From assembly GCF_963678635.1 (NCBI RefSeq), contig NC_087067.1, positions 10,585,716 to 10,649,715 on the forward strand: a DNA stretch of 64,000 nucleotides. The letters run 5' to 3'. The stretch comes from Symsagittifera roscoffensis (taxonomy: Eukaryota > Xenacoelomorpha > Acoela > Convolutidae). The notes below the pieces were generated by a model. It was given only the letters and a program-made list of their open reading frames with translations, was not told the origin of the DNA and searched no databases. Positions 17,866-28,100 of this stretch are shown here, piece after piece; the first letter of the stretch is position 1; each line of letters begins with the position of its first letter. The translations under genes were made by a program, and so were the position numbers.

Positions 17866-18909
17866 CTTTTGAGTGAAGCGGAGGCACGCAGAAAGGATAA
17901 ACCTCAAGAGCTGGCGGCAAAGAAAATGCAAGCGGTAACAGAGGAAGCACGTGAACCGGAACCAGCAACTGCGGCCGATCATTTCAAGATCGATTATAGG
18001 GCAGCTGCGAGGGATGCTATAAATAGAGTACAGCAGGAACTAGTGACGAAAGAGATTGAACAAAAGGTGAAACTCGAGCTGGAGAATGAAAAATTACAGG
18101 AGCAACTGAACGCCTTCGAAGCAACGGAAGTTGAAGAGGCAAAAGCACCAAGCAGCTTGAGCATGAAACTTAATGTTATCTCTGGTCAGAGGTTCGGTAT
18201 GGCACCGCAAGGAAGTAAAATACAGTCGATAATCTCGGTGGCAGGGCATCAGGTAATCAGAAATCTGAGTGAACCGTCTGAGTTCACTTTGATGCATTTG
18301 GACACATATGCAGACTATCTGAGGCAGATGGAGCCACGCACCGAGTCGAGGGCTGTGAGGGCACTACTAACGACGGGTGGCCCTCGCATGAAGAAACTTC
18401 ATGGACGCTACCTAGAAGTCTATGGGCCGTATCAAGTGATGCTGAACGTGGATGGGATCAGTATCTACACCAGGACTTATGTAACAACAGATGATGACCA
18501 AATAGGGCAGATCTATTTGGGAGAAGAGGAACTCAAGGTCCGCAAGATAGGCCATGACGCCATGATGGAACAAGACGCAGTACACATTGGATATGAAGCA
18601 GATGTGTGCACATCTGCTCGACACCAACGGAACAAAAATTGGAGTCACAGGGCTTCTGGACACAGGAGCGGTAGTGAGTGTGATGCCGATAAAAACTTGG
18701 GAAAGAATGGGCTTCACGCGGGAAGATCTAATTCCAACGAATCTCCGACTGGCCGCAGCCAATCGAGGAGCTATCTACGTAGCCGGAAGAACACCAATAA
18801 CGGTCCTCCACATGGGAGGACGGGATCTTTGGATGAGCTTCCTGGTGGTAGAGAATCTAGACGATGCCGACCAATTCATCTTGGGCAGAGATTTTGTCAG
18901 GAATTTTGA
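17866..18909 (+). CDS. Gag-like C-terminal part of element B (5' truncated by gap)
   Basis: The frame is open from the gap edge. Residues about 50-85 form a Glu/Lys/Leu-rich coiled coil. A globular stretch ends in a beta-rich segment (around 18430-18540) that has the look of a degenerate retropepsin fold without an active DTG, with VTTDDDQIGQIYLG in the place of the catalytic loop. From about 18590 the coding signal passes to the next frame (+1), where the true protease begins. The last 100 or so residues of this frame, to 18909, are therefore probably a shadow of pol. Either programmed frameshifting or an indel at about 18590-18640 joins the two. No zinc knuckle is visible, though it could lie in the gap. 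Confidence 0.6.
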   Translation, partial: LLSEAEARRKDKPQELAAKKMQAVTEEAREPEPATAADHFKIDYRAAARDAINRVQQELVTKEIEQKVKLELENEKLQEQLNAFEATEVEEAKAPSSLSMKLNVISGQRFGMAPQGSKIQSIISVAGHQVIRNLSEPSEFTLMHLDTYADYLRQMEPRTESRAVRALLTTGGPRMKKLHGRYLEVYGPYQVMLNVDGISIYTRTYVTTDDDQIGQIYLGEEELKVRKIGHDAMMEQDAVHIGYEADVCTSARHQRNKNWSHRASGHRSGSECDADKNLGKNGLHAGRSNSNESPTGRSQSRSYLRSRKNTNNGPPHGRTGSLDELPGGRESRRCRPIHLGQRFCQEF

Positions 18910-21900
18910 CGTGATGATTGACTTGAACAACGGTCTAATACGGATTAGAAACCCGGACCGAAAGTATGTTAAGAGACCAATTAATAGGATAATAACAGAC
19001 GAAAATAAGGTACCAGTTTTTTTGGATAGAAAAGTAAAATTAAAACCAGGACAAGCTGTAGTAGCAACTTTTAGAATGAGAAATTTAAATTCGTTAAGTG
19101 ATAGTAAACAGGTTTGCTTAGTACCGAATCCAAATAGTCAGAGTTCGGTGATTTTAGGCCGGAGCTTCTCGGTAATGCGAAACGGACTGTGTGTCAGTGT
19201 GTTGTTGAACACACTGGACACCACGGTTTCAATCCAGCGTGGAAAGAAGCTTGGCTACGCTTTGCCGATGAGGACCGACTATGAGGATACAGAAAACTTG
19301 AAGAAATATAGTGTGAAAGACTGTCCTTATCATGCAAATAAAGATAAAATTTTAAAGAGAATTAATGAATTAAAATCTATTCATAAATTGTTTTCAATGA
19401 AATCCGAACCGGACGACGGCTTATCAAGCTGCTCGAATTTTCCGGAACGCCCCTCGTCATATGAACTAGATTCTGACAAACCGGTTTTGCCAGAAATAGA
19501 ACATTTAAAAGGGAAAATAGGTGAGGGAGATTTTGAAAAATTGCGGGACGTTTTATATCGGAACGCAGATGTCTTTTCGAAACATAAAGCAGACATCGGT
19601 TGCTGTAACTTCGTAGAACACGAAATTGAGCTGGAAGTAGGTGCCGTTCCGCACAGAGAGGGCGCGAGACGAATGACGCCACACAAATCGGAAGCGTGCC
19701 GAGCGGAAATAGAATTGTTGCTTGAATACGACATGATAGAACCCTCGAAATTGCCATGGGCTTGCGGGGTAGTAATGGCGAAAAAGAAAGGGGGGCAGCT
19801 TAGATTTTGTTGCGACTTTCGTTACTTGAACGCGGTAACAATAAAAGATGCGTACCCGATACCGCGAATAGACGAGAGCCTCTCTAAGCTTGGTGATGCA
19901 AAGTTCTTCACCACATTGGACTTGGGTTCTGCCTTCTGGCAGGTTCCTTTGCGGAAGAAGGATAGGGAAAAGACCGTTTTCGCGTGCGAATTGGGGTTGT
20001 ACCAGTGGAAGAGGAAGCCCTTCGGCTTGTGCAATGCAACAGCAACTTTTCAAAGGCTGATGGCTCAGGCTTTGACAGGAGTGACCAAAAAGTACGGGAA
20101 TCTCTTGATGTGCTACGTGGATGACGTAGTCATAGCGACACCGACCCTGGAGGATCACATTGATCGGCTCGATGAGGTCTTCGGATGTATGAAAAGAGCA
20201 GGCTTGAAATGCAAACCATCGAAATGTGAAATCCTTAGGGATTCGATCAAGTACCTGGGGAGAATGGTGGACAGGCATGGTGTGAGGCCAGATTCGGAAG
20301 CAGTAGAAGCAGTGTTGACATGGAAAGCTCCAAGAACGGACACACAGCTCATGAGCTTCCTAGGGTTTGCCAATTACTACCGAGAATTCATAAAAGGATA
20401 CGAGGACAAGGTGTACCCGATGCCGAAGCTGATGCGCAACAAAGGGAAAAAGTTCGAATGGAACGATGAGGCACAGGTTGCTTTCGAGAACATAAAGCGG
20501 GAACTGTGCGAAGCGCCAGTGCTGGGCATGCCTACAGAAAAGGGCATGTATGTTCTCGACACAGACGCATCGGTGGTGGCCATCTCAGGAATCTTGCATC
20601 AAGAGCAAGAATGGAACGGAAGAACAGTTCTCCGTCCCATTACATACGGCAGCAAGGTCTTGAGTGACACAGAGATGAAATATGGCGCACCAAAAGCAGA
20701 GATGTTTGCAGTAGTCACCTTTGTGGAAAAGTACCGTGCATACTTGGGGAGCGCTCCCTTCAAGTTACGCGTGGACAACAGAGCGTTATCCTGGTTGAAA
20801 ACCTACTCGATGGATCAGAGTTATATTGGTAGATGGATAGTAAGATTGGATGGCTACCATATGATAATCGAACATAGGATGCGTGATAAACACCAGAATG
20901 CTGACAGCCTCAGCAAGAAAACTGAGTTCTATGAAAGATTGGAGCAGAAGCAGGCCAATCAGGCGGAAATAAAGGAGGGATTCTCGTTTCTGGACAAAGA
21001 AACTTATGAAGCGCTTCCCTTGACGAGATGGTTGGATAAGTCTGGACATCCAATTCCAGGGCACCCTGAGCTACCTGTAGAGAAAGCAGCCGAGACAAAG
21101 ATCCTGTCCAAGGAGGACCCGGTCCCCTTGGATTTGTTGCTGCGCTCGAACCTGGTCCAGCAAGAACTCTCTCGCGTGAACATAAACAGCCTCTTGGATA
21201 AAACGGTGCAAGTCACACCACAAGTGATGCGGATGCTGGGTGGTTTGTTAGAAAGAGAAGTGACCAGAGATGACCCCGAGTGGACAGCAGCAGTGGCATC
21301 GCTAACAGTCAGTGAGAAGGTGAAGATCATGCCGTCCAGACGACAGCACGAAGAGAAAGAAAGGGATTGTAGGACAATAGTTCAGCAACTAGTATCCTCA
21401 ATACCCCAAGAGATTTTAACAAGTACTTCTTACAGACAGAAAGAACAGGGGAGCAGCAAGCGAAAGAAAACCGTCACCTTTGTGGACCGGGATAAAGAGG
21501 GTGAAGTTGTAGAACAAAATCTGCTGCAAGACTATTTGTCCGGGGAGAAGGATGAGGAGAAAAACCAGCGATCACAAGATCAACACCCGGGACAAGTAAA
21601 TTTGTCCGGGGAGTCTGAGATAGACGAGAAAATTCCTGAAGAGAAACAGGACCTAGAGAACAAGGTTTTGTCCGGGGAGTTCAGATGGATGCGAAGAAAG
21701 TACAGACATGATCTGGAGGAGAGCGCAGTCTCCAGCACAACCTCTTCGACGGATGATGATTCCCGAAACTCAGGAATGGATACCTATTCCGACAGGAATT
21801 CGACCTCGGGATCAGAATTGTCAGAACTAGCGATACACACGCTACTAGTGGAAACTCGGGCAAGGGACCTGGACAGAGAAGTGTACCAGGATCCTGACAG

Positions 21901-22096
21901 TGATCGCTACCTAATACCAAGCGAAAGAGTCTTTGACAACGCAGCGGATGACTTAGAAACGATAGCGGTATCGAAACGCTCGATAAGCCTGTTGCCGCAG
22001 AAAGAGGCAGTCAGGACTGATCTTCAACCGTTTCAGCAAGAAACACAACCGTCAGCGAAGATTTGGTGCGTTAAGATGGAAGAAGACACACATTAA
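18587..22096 (+). CDS. Protease-reverse transcriptase-RNase H of Ty3/gypsy element B
   Basis: A frame of 1169 residues. The retropepsin motif LLDTGAVVSVMP has its catalytic Asp at residue 25, with the FILGRDF block near 100. RT runs from about 330 to 560 with DLGSAFWQVPL, FGLCNATATFQ and catalytic YVDD at 510-513. RNase H (about 650-790) shows DTDAS, KAEMFA, RVDNRALSWL and NADSLSKK, the usual D-E-D-D set. A long linker (about 800-1169) contains three LSGE motifs spaced exactly 22 residues apart, a basic KRKKTVTF stretch and an acidic/Ser-rich region. The frame ends at a single TAA (22094-22096); the integrase frame continues in the same phase after it. All catalytic residues are intact, so this looks like a young copy. 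It overlaps the Gag-like frame by 323 nt. Confidence 0.95.
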   Translation: MDMKQMCAHLLDTNGTKIGVTGLLDTGAVVSVMPIKTWERMGFTREDLIPTNLRLAAANRGAIYVAGRTPITVLHMGGRDLWMSFLVVENLDDADQFILGRDFVRNFDVMIDLNNGLIRIRNPDRKYVKRPINRIITDENKVPVFLDRKVKLKPGQAVVATFRMRNLNSLSDSKQVCLVPNPNSQSSVILGRSFSVMRNGLCVSVLLNTLDTTVSIQRGKKLGYALPMRTDYEDTENLKKYSVKDCPYHANKDKILKRINELKSIHKLFSMKSEPDDGLSSCSNFPERPSSYELDSDKPVLPEIEHLKGKIGEGDFEKLRDVLYRNADVFSKHKADIGCCNFVEHEIELEVGAVPHREGARRMTPHKSEACRAEIELLLEYDMIEPSKLPWACGVVMAKKKGGQLRFCCDFRYLNAVTIKDAYPIPRIDESLSKLGDAKFFTTLDLGSAFWQVPLRKKDREKTVFACELGLYQWKRKPFGLCNATATFQRLMAQALTGVTKKYGNLLMCYVDDVVIATPTLEDHIDRLDEVFGCMKRAGLKCKPSKCEILRDSIKYLGRMVDRHGVRPDSEAVEAVLTWKAPRTDTQLMSFLGFANYYREFIKGYEDKVYPMPKLMRNKGKKFEWNDEAQVAFENIKRELCEAPVLGMPTEKGMYVLDTDASVVAISGILHQEQEWNGRTVLRPITYGSKVLSDTEMKYGAPKAEMFAVVTFVEKYRAYLGSAPFKLRVDNRALSWLKTYSMDQSYIGRWIVRLDGYHMIIEHRMRDKHQNADSLSKKTEFYERLEQKQANQAEIKEGFSFLDKETYEALPLTRWLDKSGHPIPGHPELPVEKAAETKILSKEDPVPLDLLLRSNLVQQELSRVNINSLLDKTVQVTPQVMRMLGGLLEREVTRDDPEWTAAVASLTVSEKVKIMPSRRQHEEKERDCRTIVQQLVSSIPQEILTSTSYRQKEQGSSKRKKTVTFVDRDKEGEVVEQNLLQDYLSGEKDEEKNQRSQDQHPGQVNLSGESEIDEKIPEEKQDLENKVLSGEFRWMRRKYRHDLEESAVSSTTSSTDDDSRNSGMDTYSDRNSTSGSELSELAIHTLLVETRARDLDREVYQDPDSDRYLIPSERVFDNAADDLETIAVSKRSISLLPQKEAVRTDLQPFQQETQPSAKIWCVKMEEDTH
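21536..21679 (+). repeat. Three copies of TTGTCCGGGGAG at 66-nt spacing
   Basis: Copies start at 21536, 21602 and 21668, spaced exactly 66 nt, and are read as LSGE in the pol linker. A fourth TTGTCCGGGGAG at 24156 is read in a different frame (as FVRGV). A near-identical CTGTCCGGGGAG lies at 32137 in non-coding DNA. The nucleotide word is therefore kept across reading frames. Confidence 0.75.
22094..22096 (+). other. Single in-frame TAA splitting pol of element B
   Basis: The frames on either side (18587-22096 and 22118-24778) are in the same phase, and this TAA is the only stop between them. The seven codons from the stop to the ATG at 22118 are open. It could be a recent nonsense mutation or a site of translational readthrough or reinitiation. 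Confidence 0.85.
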
Positions 22097-22117
22097 CCCA
22101 ACGAGCTGAATAGCCAG

Positions 22118-24778
22118 ATGGGGGTCATGAAGACGTACTTGAAGGCGAGATACAGACTCTCGGACCTTCTAAGGGCGCAGAGAAATGATCGCATGACAAG
22201 CAACCTAAAAAGGTGGATAGAAAACGGTGCACCTGACAAAGGTGACCTGGAAGAAGACAGCTATAGGATCCTGAGACAATACTTCATGCAGAAGGAGGGG
22301 AGATTATATCTGAACAAGGACGGGATCGTGGCTTGCAGGAGAAGAGAAGAAGACAAGGTCTTATACAAATATAACGCGATAGTGTTGCCGCAACTCTATC
22401 AGACAGAACTGTTATTCATGTCGCATGATCAGATGGGCCATCAGGGGATCGACAAAGTATATCAGAGGATCCTGAAGCGCTTTGAGAGGCCTGGGATGAA
22501 AAAAGCATGTGAGAAATGGGTAACAGCGTGCCTGTCATGCCAACAGGTCAAGGATCCAAGGAAATTACGATTTCCTTTACAATCGATTGAGTCGTCTGAA
22601 TTCAACGAGGTGGTGCAGATAGATCACCAAAAGATATGCATGACAGACAGCGGTTATAACCAAGTCTTGGTCATGATAGATCACTTCACGAAGTATGCAG
22701 AGCCCGTGCCCTGCATAACAGCCTCGGCGGAAGAGACATGCGACCACCTGATCAATACGTGGATAGCAAGACATGGTTGTCCGATGACGTTTCAATCGGA
22801 TAATGGAACAGCTTTCGTAGGAGAGCTTACGAAAGAGCTTCTGAGACGCTCACAGGTCGCTCAGGCTCACTCCACGACATACCACCCTCAAACGAATGGC
22901 CTAGTGGAAAGACAGAATAGGACGTTAGTGTCGATGCTGAGGGTATATTGTTCCAGGTACATGACCGATTGGGACAGATACCTTCCACAGGTGATGGGAG
23001 CTTATAATAGCACGCAACATTCCACCACTGGAGTCAGTCCACACATGATGCTGACGGGGCACGAGAAGTCTTTACCCTTGACATTCTTCTACCCAGAGTA
23101 TGAGGGAAAGAAAACATCTCCACAGGTTTACGTAAGGGATGTGATCAGACGTCAACAGGAGTTGAACGATCTGTGCAGACGAAATACTCAGCAAGCACAG
23201 GCAAGGCAAAGGAAAAGACTCGACAAGAAAGCAGCTGGCGCAAAAGCTTACTCGGTGGGAGACTACGTATGGGTATTTCAGAACGTTATACCACCGAAAG
23301 GGACAAAGAAACTTCTAAAAAAATGGAGGGGACCCTTCATGATTACGGAGGTGCACCAGGAGGGACGCTTTTATAGACTGAGTACTGGCCGAGCCGCCCA
23401 CTACGAGAACATCAAGGCACACAATCCCTCGACAGAAGACTGGTGTATACCTGCAGACATGGAAGAAGGGGATTATCTAATGATGGATCCTGCTTGTGAG
23501 GTCAATGAAAAGGGCACCAGGGAGAAGAACGATGGAAACGAAGTCGTAGAGGAAGGTACGGATACACCATTGGACCTGGATCCAAACGAACAGATCGAAG
23601 CGGACGATGAAACCTTACCCTACGCAGAGGAAGATTGGCAGGATCCCGAACAGACAGAGGTTCCCAAGAACTTGGAACCAGATCTTCCGTTCACGATGCA
23701 GACTCGTCAGAAGGACGGGACGAGACCAAGAAAGAAATACAATCCTTACGGTGACGACTTTGTAGTGGATAGGATAGATCTAAAGAAGATAGTGGAGGAA
23801 GTAGTGGGTTTAGAGGAAATAACTGTGTCACAAGACATTGACATAGTCGATGATCACGACGATGAGTGGGTTGACGACTGGTCGAAACCCGAGGTAGAAT
23901 TCGACGATGAGCAACAGCAGTCATATGAACAAGACCTGACGAACCTGCGTGTCTTAGAGTGGCTGAACGAAATGACATCAGACCCTAAAGAGACCAGCGT
24001 TACGATTCAAGACGTAGATCGTGAAAGCGCGAAATACATTAAGACCGAACGAGATGATCCTTCCTGGGCTGCCCAGGAAGGACAACTTCTCATTCCAGCT
24101 TCTAACCTTGAATTGATATCCGGTATGCGATCGACGGGGACGCCGATGGATATTTTTGTCCGGGGAGTGGGGGTAGGACTTACCCACACTGAAAACCTGA
24201 TAATAAAAAAATTGAGAATAGCAAGAGAAACAGGAGAGTTAGAAGCAGAAACAGGCGAAGAACCTAAGAAACCTGGCATAGGCAGGGTAGTTGAGTCATG
24301 TTTTAACTTACCAAATGAATATTCTAGTAACATAATACTAACAGACAGTGATTTCATACTCACAAACAGAACATGTGCGATAGCGATCACCGCAGACATG
24401 AGTTTTAGGACAGCGCTAGCGGCAGATTTTAAGAGGGAATACAAAAACGTGGAATTTCTTTGGAAGCAAAGACCAGGGATAGGGGGCGTAGCAGCCTTAC
24501 CTCCGGCGGTGTCGCAGATACCGGGAAAGTACTTATGCTTCTTGGTAACGAGGGCGACAGAGAAGCAGCACGTAGACCCAGAAAACCTAGTCTTGTCTTT
24601 GACGAGGCTGAGGGACTTCCTTGTGGAAATGGACGTGAAGGAGCTCTCGCTTCCAGTGTACGATCCAAACAGAGGAAGACTGCATCCTCGGGAATTGTAC
24701 GCGCTTGTACACGTGATATTCTCTGATACGAACATACAAGTATATCTACATAAGAAATATTACTTAAGTATAGGCTGA
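22118..24778 (+). CDS. Integrase with C-terminal macro-domain-like extension, element B
   Basis: A frame of 886 residues. The HHCC zinc finger is at about 103-142 (MSHDQMGHQGIDK ... CLSCQQ). The DDE core has Asp in QIDHQ (about 168), Asp in QSDNGTAF (about 227) and Glu in NGLVERQN (about 263), with 35 residues between the last two. A GPF module (KWRGPFMITE) is near 404. About 450-640 is a very acidic linker. Residues about 720-886 read like a macro domain of the TARG1/ALC1 type: strand KYLCFLVTRATEK, then PENLVLSLTRLRDFL, VKELSLPVYDPNRGRL, and a final strand IQVYLHKKYY. The Gly-rich ligand loops of active family members are largely replaced, so ADP-ribose hydrolysis is doubtful; binding is possible. 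Integrases normally end shortly after GPY/F, so about 450 extra residues are exceptional. The macro call is by eye and needs a profile search. Confidence 0.9.
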   Translation: MGVMKTYLKARYRLSDLLRAQRNDRMTSNLKRWIENGAPDKGDLEEDSYRILRQYFMQKEGRLYLNKDGIVACRRREEDKVLYKYNAIVLPQLYQTELLFMSHDQMGHQGIDKVYQRILKRFERPGMKKACEKWVTACLSCQQVKDPRKLRFPLQSIESSEFNEVVQIDHQKICMTDSGYNQVLVMIDHFTKYAEPVPCITASAEETCDHLINTWIARHGCPMTFQSDNGTAFVGELTKELLRRSQVAQAHSTTYHPQTNGLVERQNRTLVSMLRVYCSRYMTDWDRYLPQVMGAYNSTQHSTTGVSPHMMLTGHEKSLPLTFFYPEYEGKKTSPQVYVRDVIRRQQELNDLCRRNTQQAQARQRKRLDKKAAGAKAYSVGDYVWVFQNVIPPKGTKKLLKKWRGPFMITEVHQEGRFYRLSTGRAAHYENIKAHNPSTEDWCIPADMEEGDYLMMDPACEVNEKGTREKNDGNEVVEEGTDTPLDLDPNEQIEADDETLPYAEEDWQDPEQTEVPKNLEPDLPFTMQTRQKDGTRPRKKYNPYGDDFVVDRIDLKKIVEEVVGLEEITVSQDIDIVDDHDDEWVDDWSKPEVEFDDEQQQSYEQDLTNLRVLEWLNEMTSDPKETSVTIQDVDRESAKYIKTERDDPSWAAQEGQLLIPASNLELISGMRSTGTPMDIFVRGVGVGLTHTENLIIKKLRIARETGELEAETGEEPKKPGIGRVVESCFNLPNEYSSNIILTDSDFILTNRTCAIAITADMSFRTALAADFKREYKNVEFLWKQRPGIGGVAALPPAVSQIPGKYLCFLVTRATEKQHVDPENLVLSLTRLRDFLVEMDVKELSLPVYDPNRGRLHPRELYALVHVIFSDTNIQVYLHKKYYLSIG

Positions 24779-25178
24779 GTGATGTGCGAAAGAGTGTTAG
24801 GCCAAAGACTAAGTTGTATGTAATGTGTGATAGGTGTGTTATGTTATGTTATGTTATGTTATGTGTTAGGTTATTAAGATCATGGGTAAGTAGGGGTTAG
24901 TGACCATGAACAACTGAATGACGATCTTGGGAATAGATCCAAAGTTTGGACTGTCCAATCTTAGGTCGAATTCCAAAATTTTAGAAACCAATTGATTTTA
25001 ATAAATTTTAGGATAAATATCTTTTTATCTGAACTGTTTTAAGCAAATTTTAACGATATATGTTAAGGTGAAACTGACAAGTGTGACATTCGTGACTCCT
25101 TTTCTAGATCCTGATTGATCATTTAAATTACTCACTTGAGTCAAAGAATCGAATCAAATCAAACTTGAAAAGAATAGA
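24779..25178. other. Non-coding spacer with (TTATG)n microsatellite
   Basis: No ORF is seen. A TTATG pentanucleotide repeat runs about 24838-24864. The rest is AT-rich without recognisable sites. It separates pol from the large SGNH ORF of element B and could hold a splice acceptor or internal promoter, but none stands out. Confidence 0.6.
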
Positions 25179-28100
25179 ATGGACAACTTCAACCTGGATG
25201 AATTGATGGACCTGGCAGAAGCATATGTAGGACCGATGGTAGATGCGATCTATCGTCGGCTGATCGAACGAGACTTCGCTCTGGAGGACCCAGAGGTGGT
25301 CATGTTGCTGACCGCCCTGATCAACATCTTGGGGCACGACAACCGTGGGGACCGCCCCACGGAAGTCCTGTTGATGGCAGCATATGGAGAAAGAGGAGTA
25401 CTAGACCGCCCAAACATGAGAGTGATGAGGTGGAGAAACGGGGCTCTCTCAGGGAGTGACTTGGCGAATGAGCCTGGATTGGGAAGTTCTAGGACTTACC
25501 AACCAGGTGAGATGCCAATGCCCTCTAAGCCTAAACCTGGGTTGACGAGAATGCATCAGGAGATGAACAGCGAGGCGACCTCGTCTGGTTCACCACTGAG
25601 AGCAGCTGTGCCACCAAAAAGGGCGAAAGTAACACAGAAGGTTCAGACGAACCAAACCATACAAGATCTGGACGAGATGAACGATCAGCTGAGAAGTACG
25701 AAGAAGGAGCTGGACGAGATGACCAGAAGCATGCTCCAGATGGAGGAAGATCGGGACATGTGGAGAAAGTTGTTTGAAGACTGCAACAAAAAGCAGGGTC
25801 AAGAGATCGAACGCTTAAGGCAGGAATACAAAGAGCGATCGGAGCAGGTGGCGTTGACAACGGCCGTGGAGAAAGTGATACCTGCAAGGGATATTCCTCG
25901 TGGGCAGTCCCCGATGGAGCTCTTGACACCTCGAGAAATGAGTCAAACAACGGAGACACGGCTTCCAGCAGAGGCAGAGACGAATCGAGTAACAATCCCG
26001 GATCCTAGTGACACCTTGGGTGATCCCGTCGTAGAGCAGACAGTGAGGAAGCTGATAGAGACAGCTGGACGACTGGTCGCTAACAAGAATGCGCCAGGTT
26101 CCGGGGTGACTGCACCCTATGGAACGATTGACGATACGGGCAGAGTACAACTCTCCCAGACCGTGATCAGACAAGGGATAAGTAATGTGACACCACTCAT
26201 GGGGAGCTCGAGAATCCCAGAGAGGAAAGTACGAAAGATGCCAGCGAAGAAAGTGTCTCGTATAATAGACGTGCAGAAGAATAATCAATTGAAGTATAAT
26301 TTCACGGGAGTTCCGGAGACAGATCCGAGGGCCTGCTTCAGTCGAGCTACCTGGAGCCCGGCTGTGAACCTGCAGCAACCACCACTCGGGACATCTCACC
26401 TGATATTGGGAGACAGTTTAGTCAGAGTGCTGTCGAATTTGAGGACCTCGTGGGTCACCACGGTGATGGCCTTCGGAGGCGCGACAATAGCCCAATTATA
26501 TCGGATGGTGGAACTGATGAATCCAGGGAAGATTCCCAATGTGATGATCTTAGTTGGGACGAATGACATCTCCAGAGGATCAGACGAGCAGGAAGCACTG
26601 TGGGAGTCAATGATGGTGTGTTTGTTCACTACCCTCTGGCAGAAGTTCAGTTGCGCGTTACTGACCGTTTGCACTGTGCCAATGAATACGAGAAGCCTGA
26701 CAGCATCAGGAAGGAGGCACAACGAGGGAGTCATGAGATGGAACAACATCTTGAGGAACCTAGCAAATCGAAATGCCGGAAGGATGATCCTCATGGACAT
26801 TGAACATGAGTTGAGAGCCATGGATCAGGCCAGACTGACCAGGGATGGCATCCACTTCGACAGTATCGAAGGACAAGCTTGGTTGAATCGAGTCTTCCAA
26901 GAACGGTTGGAGGAGCTGGAAGCAGAACTCTTTGACACAGGAGTGCTGAAGGAAGGGGGAACGGTGAGTGATGCGGTAATTACCACCTTTGTGCCTCCTA
27001 GCCTGGAAACACGCCTGGATACGGTCCCAGCCGTCACGATTTACCGGCAACAAAGCTCCAGCGAACCAGGTCGAAGAACAGACGTGCAGGATTGGTTGGG
27101 AGAAGCACCGATGAGGAGAACAATTCATCCTAGGAGAAGGATAGGACCTGTCAACCAACCAATCGAAGAAGTAGCCGGCACATCTAGATCGGACACTAGA
27201 TCGGAGACGACGAGTACCAGTCGAGAGGAAAGACCGAGCAGAGGCTCATTGTTGTGGTCGAGGTCCGTACCGTCTCCTTGGCATATATACAAAGACGAAC
27301 TAATGAAGCTGGATCTCCAGAGAGTAAGCTTCATCGAAGATGCAAGGAGGATGTTGAATGGAGCGACGCTATCCGTCAGCAGATTGTACTCGATAACCGG
27401 CGTAGACTGGTTGATAGCCGCTAGCATAAATTTCAGCTCCACGACGGCCTTTAGATTTGCTGATTTAGAGGGACTGCCCTCTAACAACACGATGGGACCA
27501 GTGAATGCGAGACCGTTGCAAGATGTGAGATTGAATCATGATGAGGGGAATTGTGAAGAGAGACCAGGAAGATTCCTGACGGCGAGAGCACCGATTGGAC
27601 AACACGTGAAGATATTCAAGCAGCTGACGACACCACCTGGTCATGTGAAGGAGAGAGTGTGCCCAAAACTAGTAAACCAAGATGGTGATGCCCAGAGATA
27701 TGGCGGGTTGACAGCGATAAAGAAAGATGAGACCATCTTCGCCGCCTATGACAAAGCAGAGATGAGGAAGGCCAAAATCATGGTAGTAGCGAATTCAGAG
27801 TTCGTGTACACCTCCAAGTCTTTGTTTTGGCCGGACGTCATAATGTTGGCCGCGGTTGACCTAGACCTATTGCAATCAGTGTCTTTGGCTATAGGGGTAC
27901 AAAGGCAGACAGAAATGAACCCAATTACGATTGTGTTTGCTGGCATCAATGACCATCTACACAGTAGAGGTTTTCTGAGCAGGCTCAGAGATCCTGCAAC
28001 AGCAGAAAACGCAGTATGGCCAGCAATAAAAGACATCCTCGAGTCGATGGGTGAAGTGGTGGATGCGACGAAGGAGGGGTCTTTCAATAAAGTGGCGTTG

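Noticed and set aside
17629..17982. Open frames running across the run of N
   Set aside because: Unknown bases cannot be translated; the apparent continuity is an artefact.
19553..20278. Minus-strand open frame of 241 codons opposite RT of element B
   Set aside because: It is a shadow of the well-supported + strand RT; no motifs.
24007..24735. Minus-strand open frame of 242 codons opposite the macro-like region
   Set aside because: It mirrors the + strand coding region, has low-complexity Ser/Phe content, and no motif or start context.
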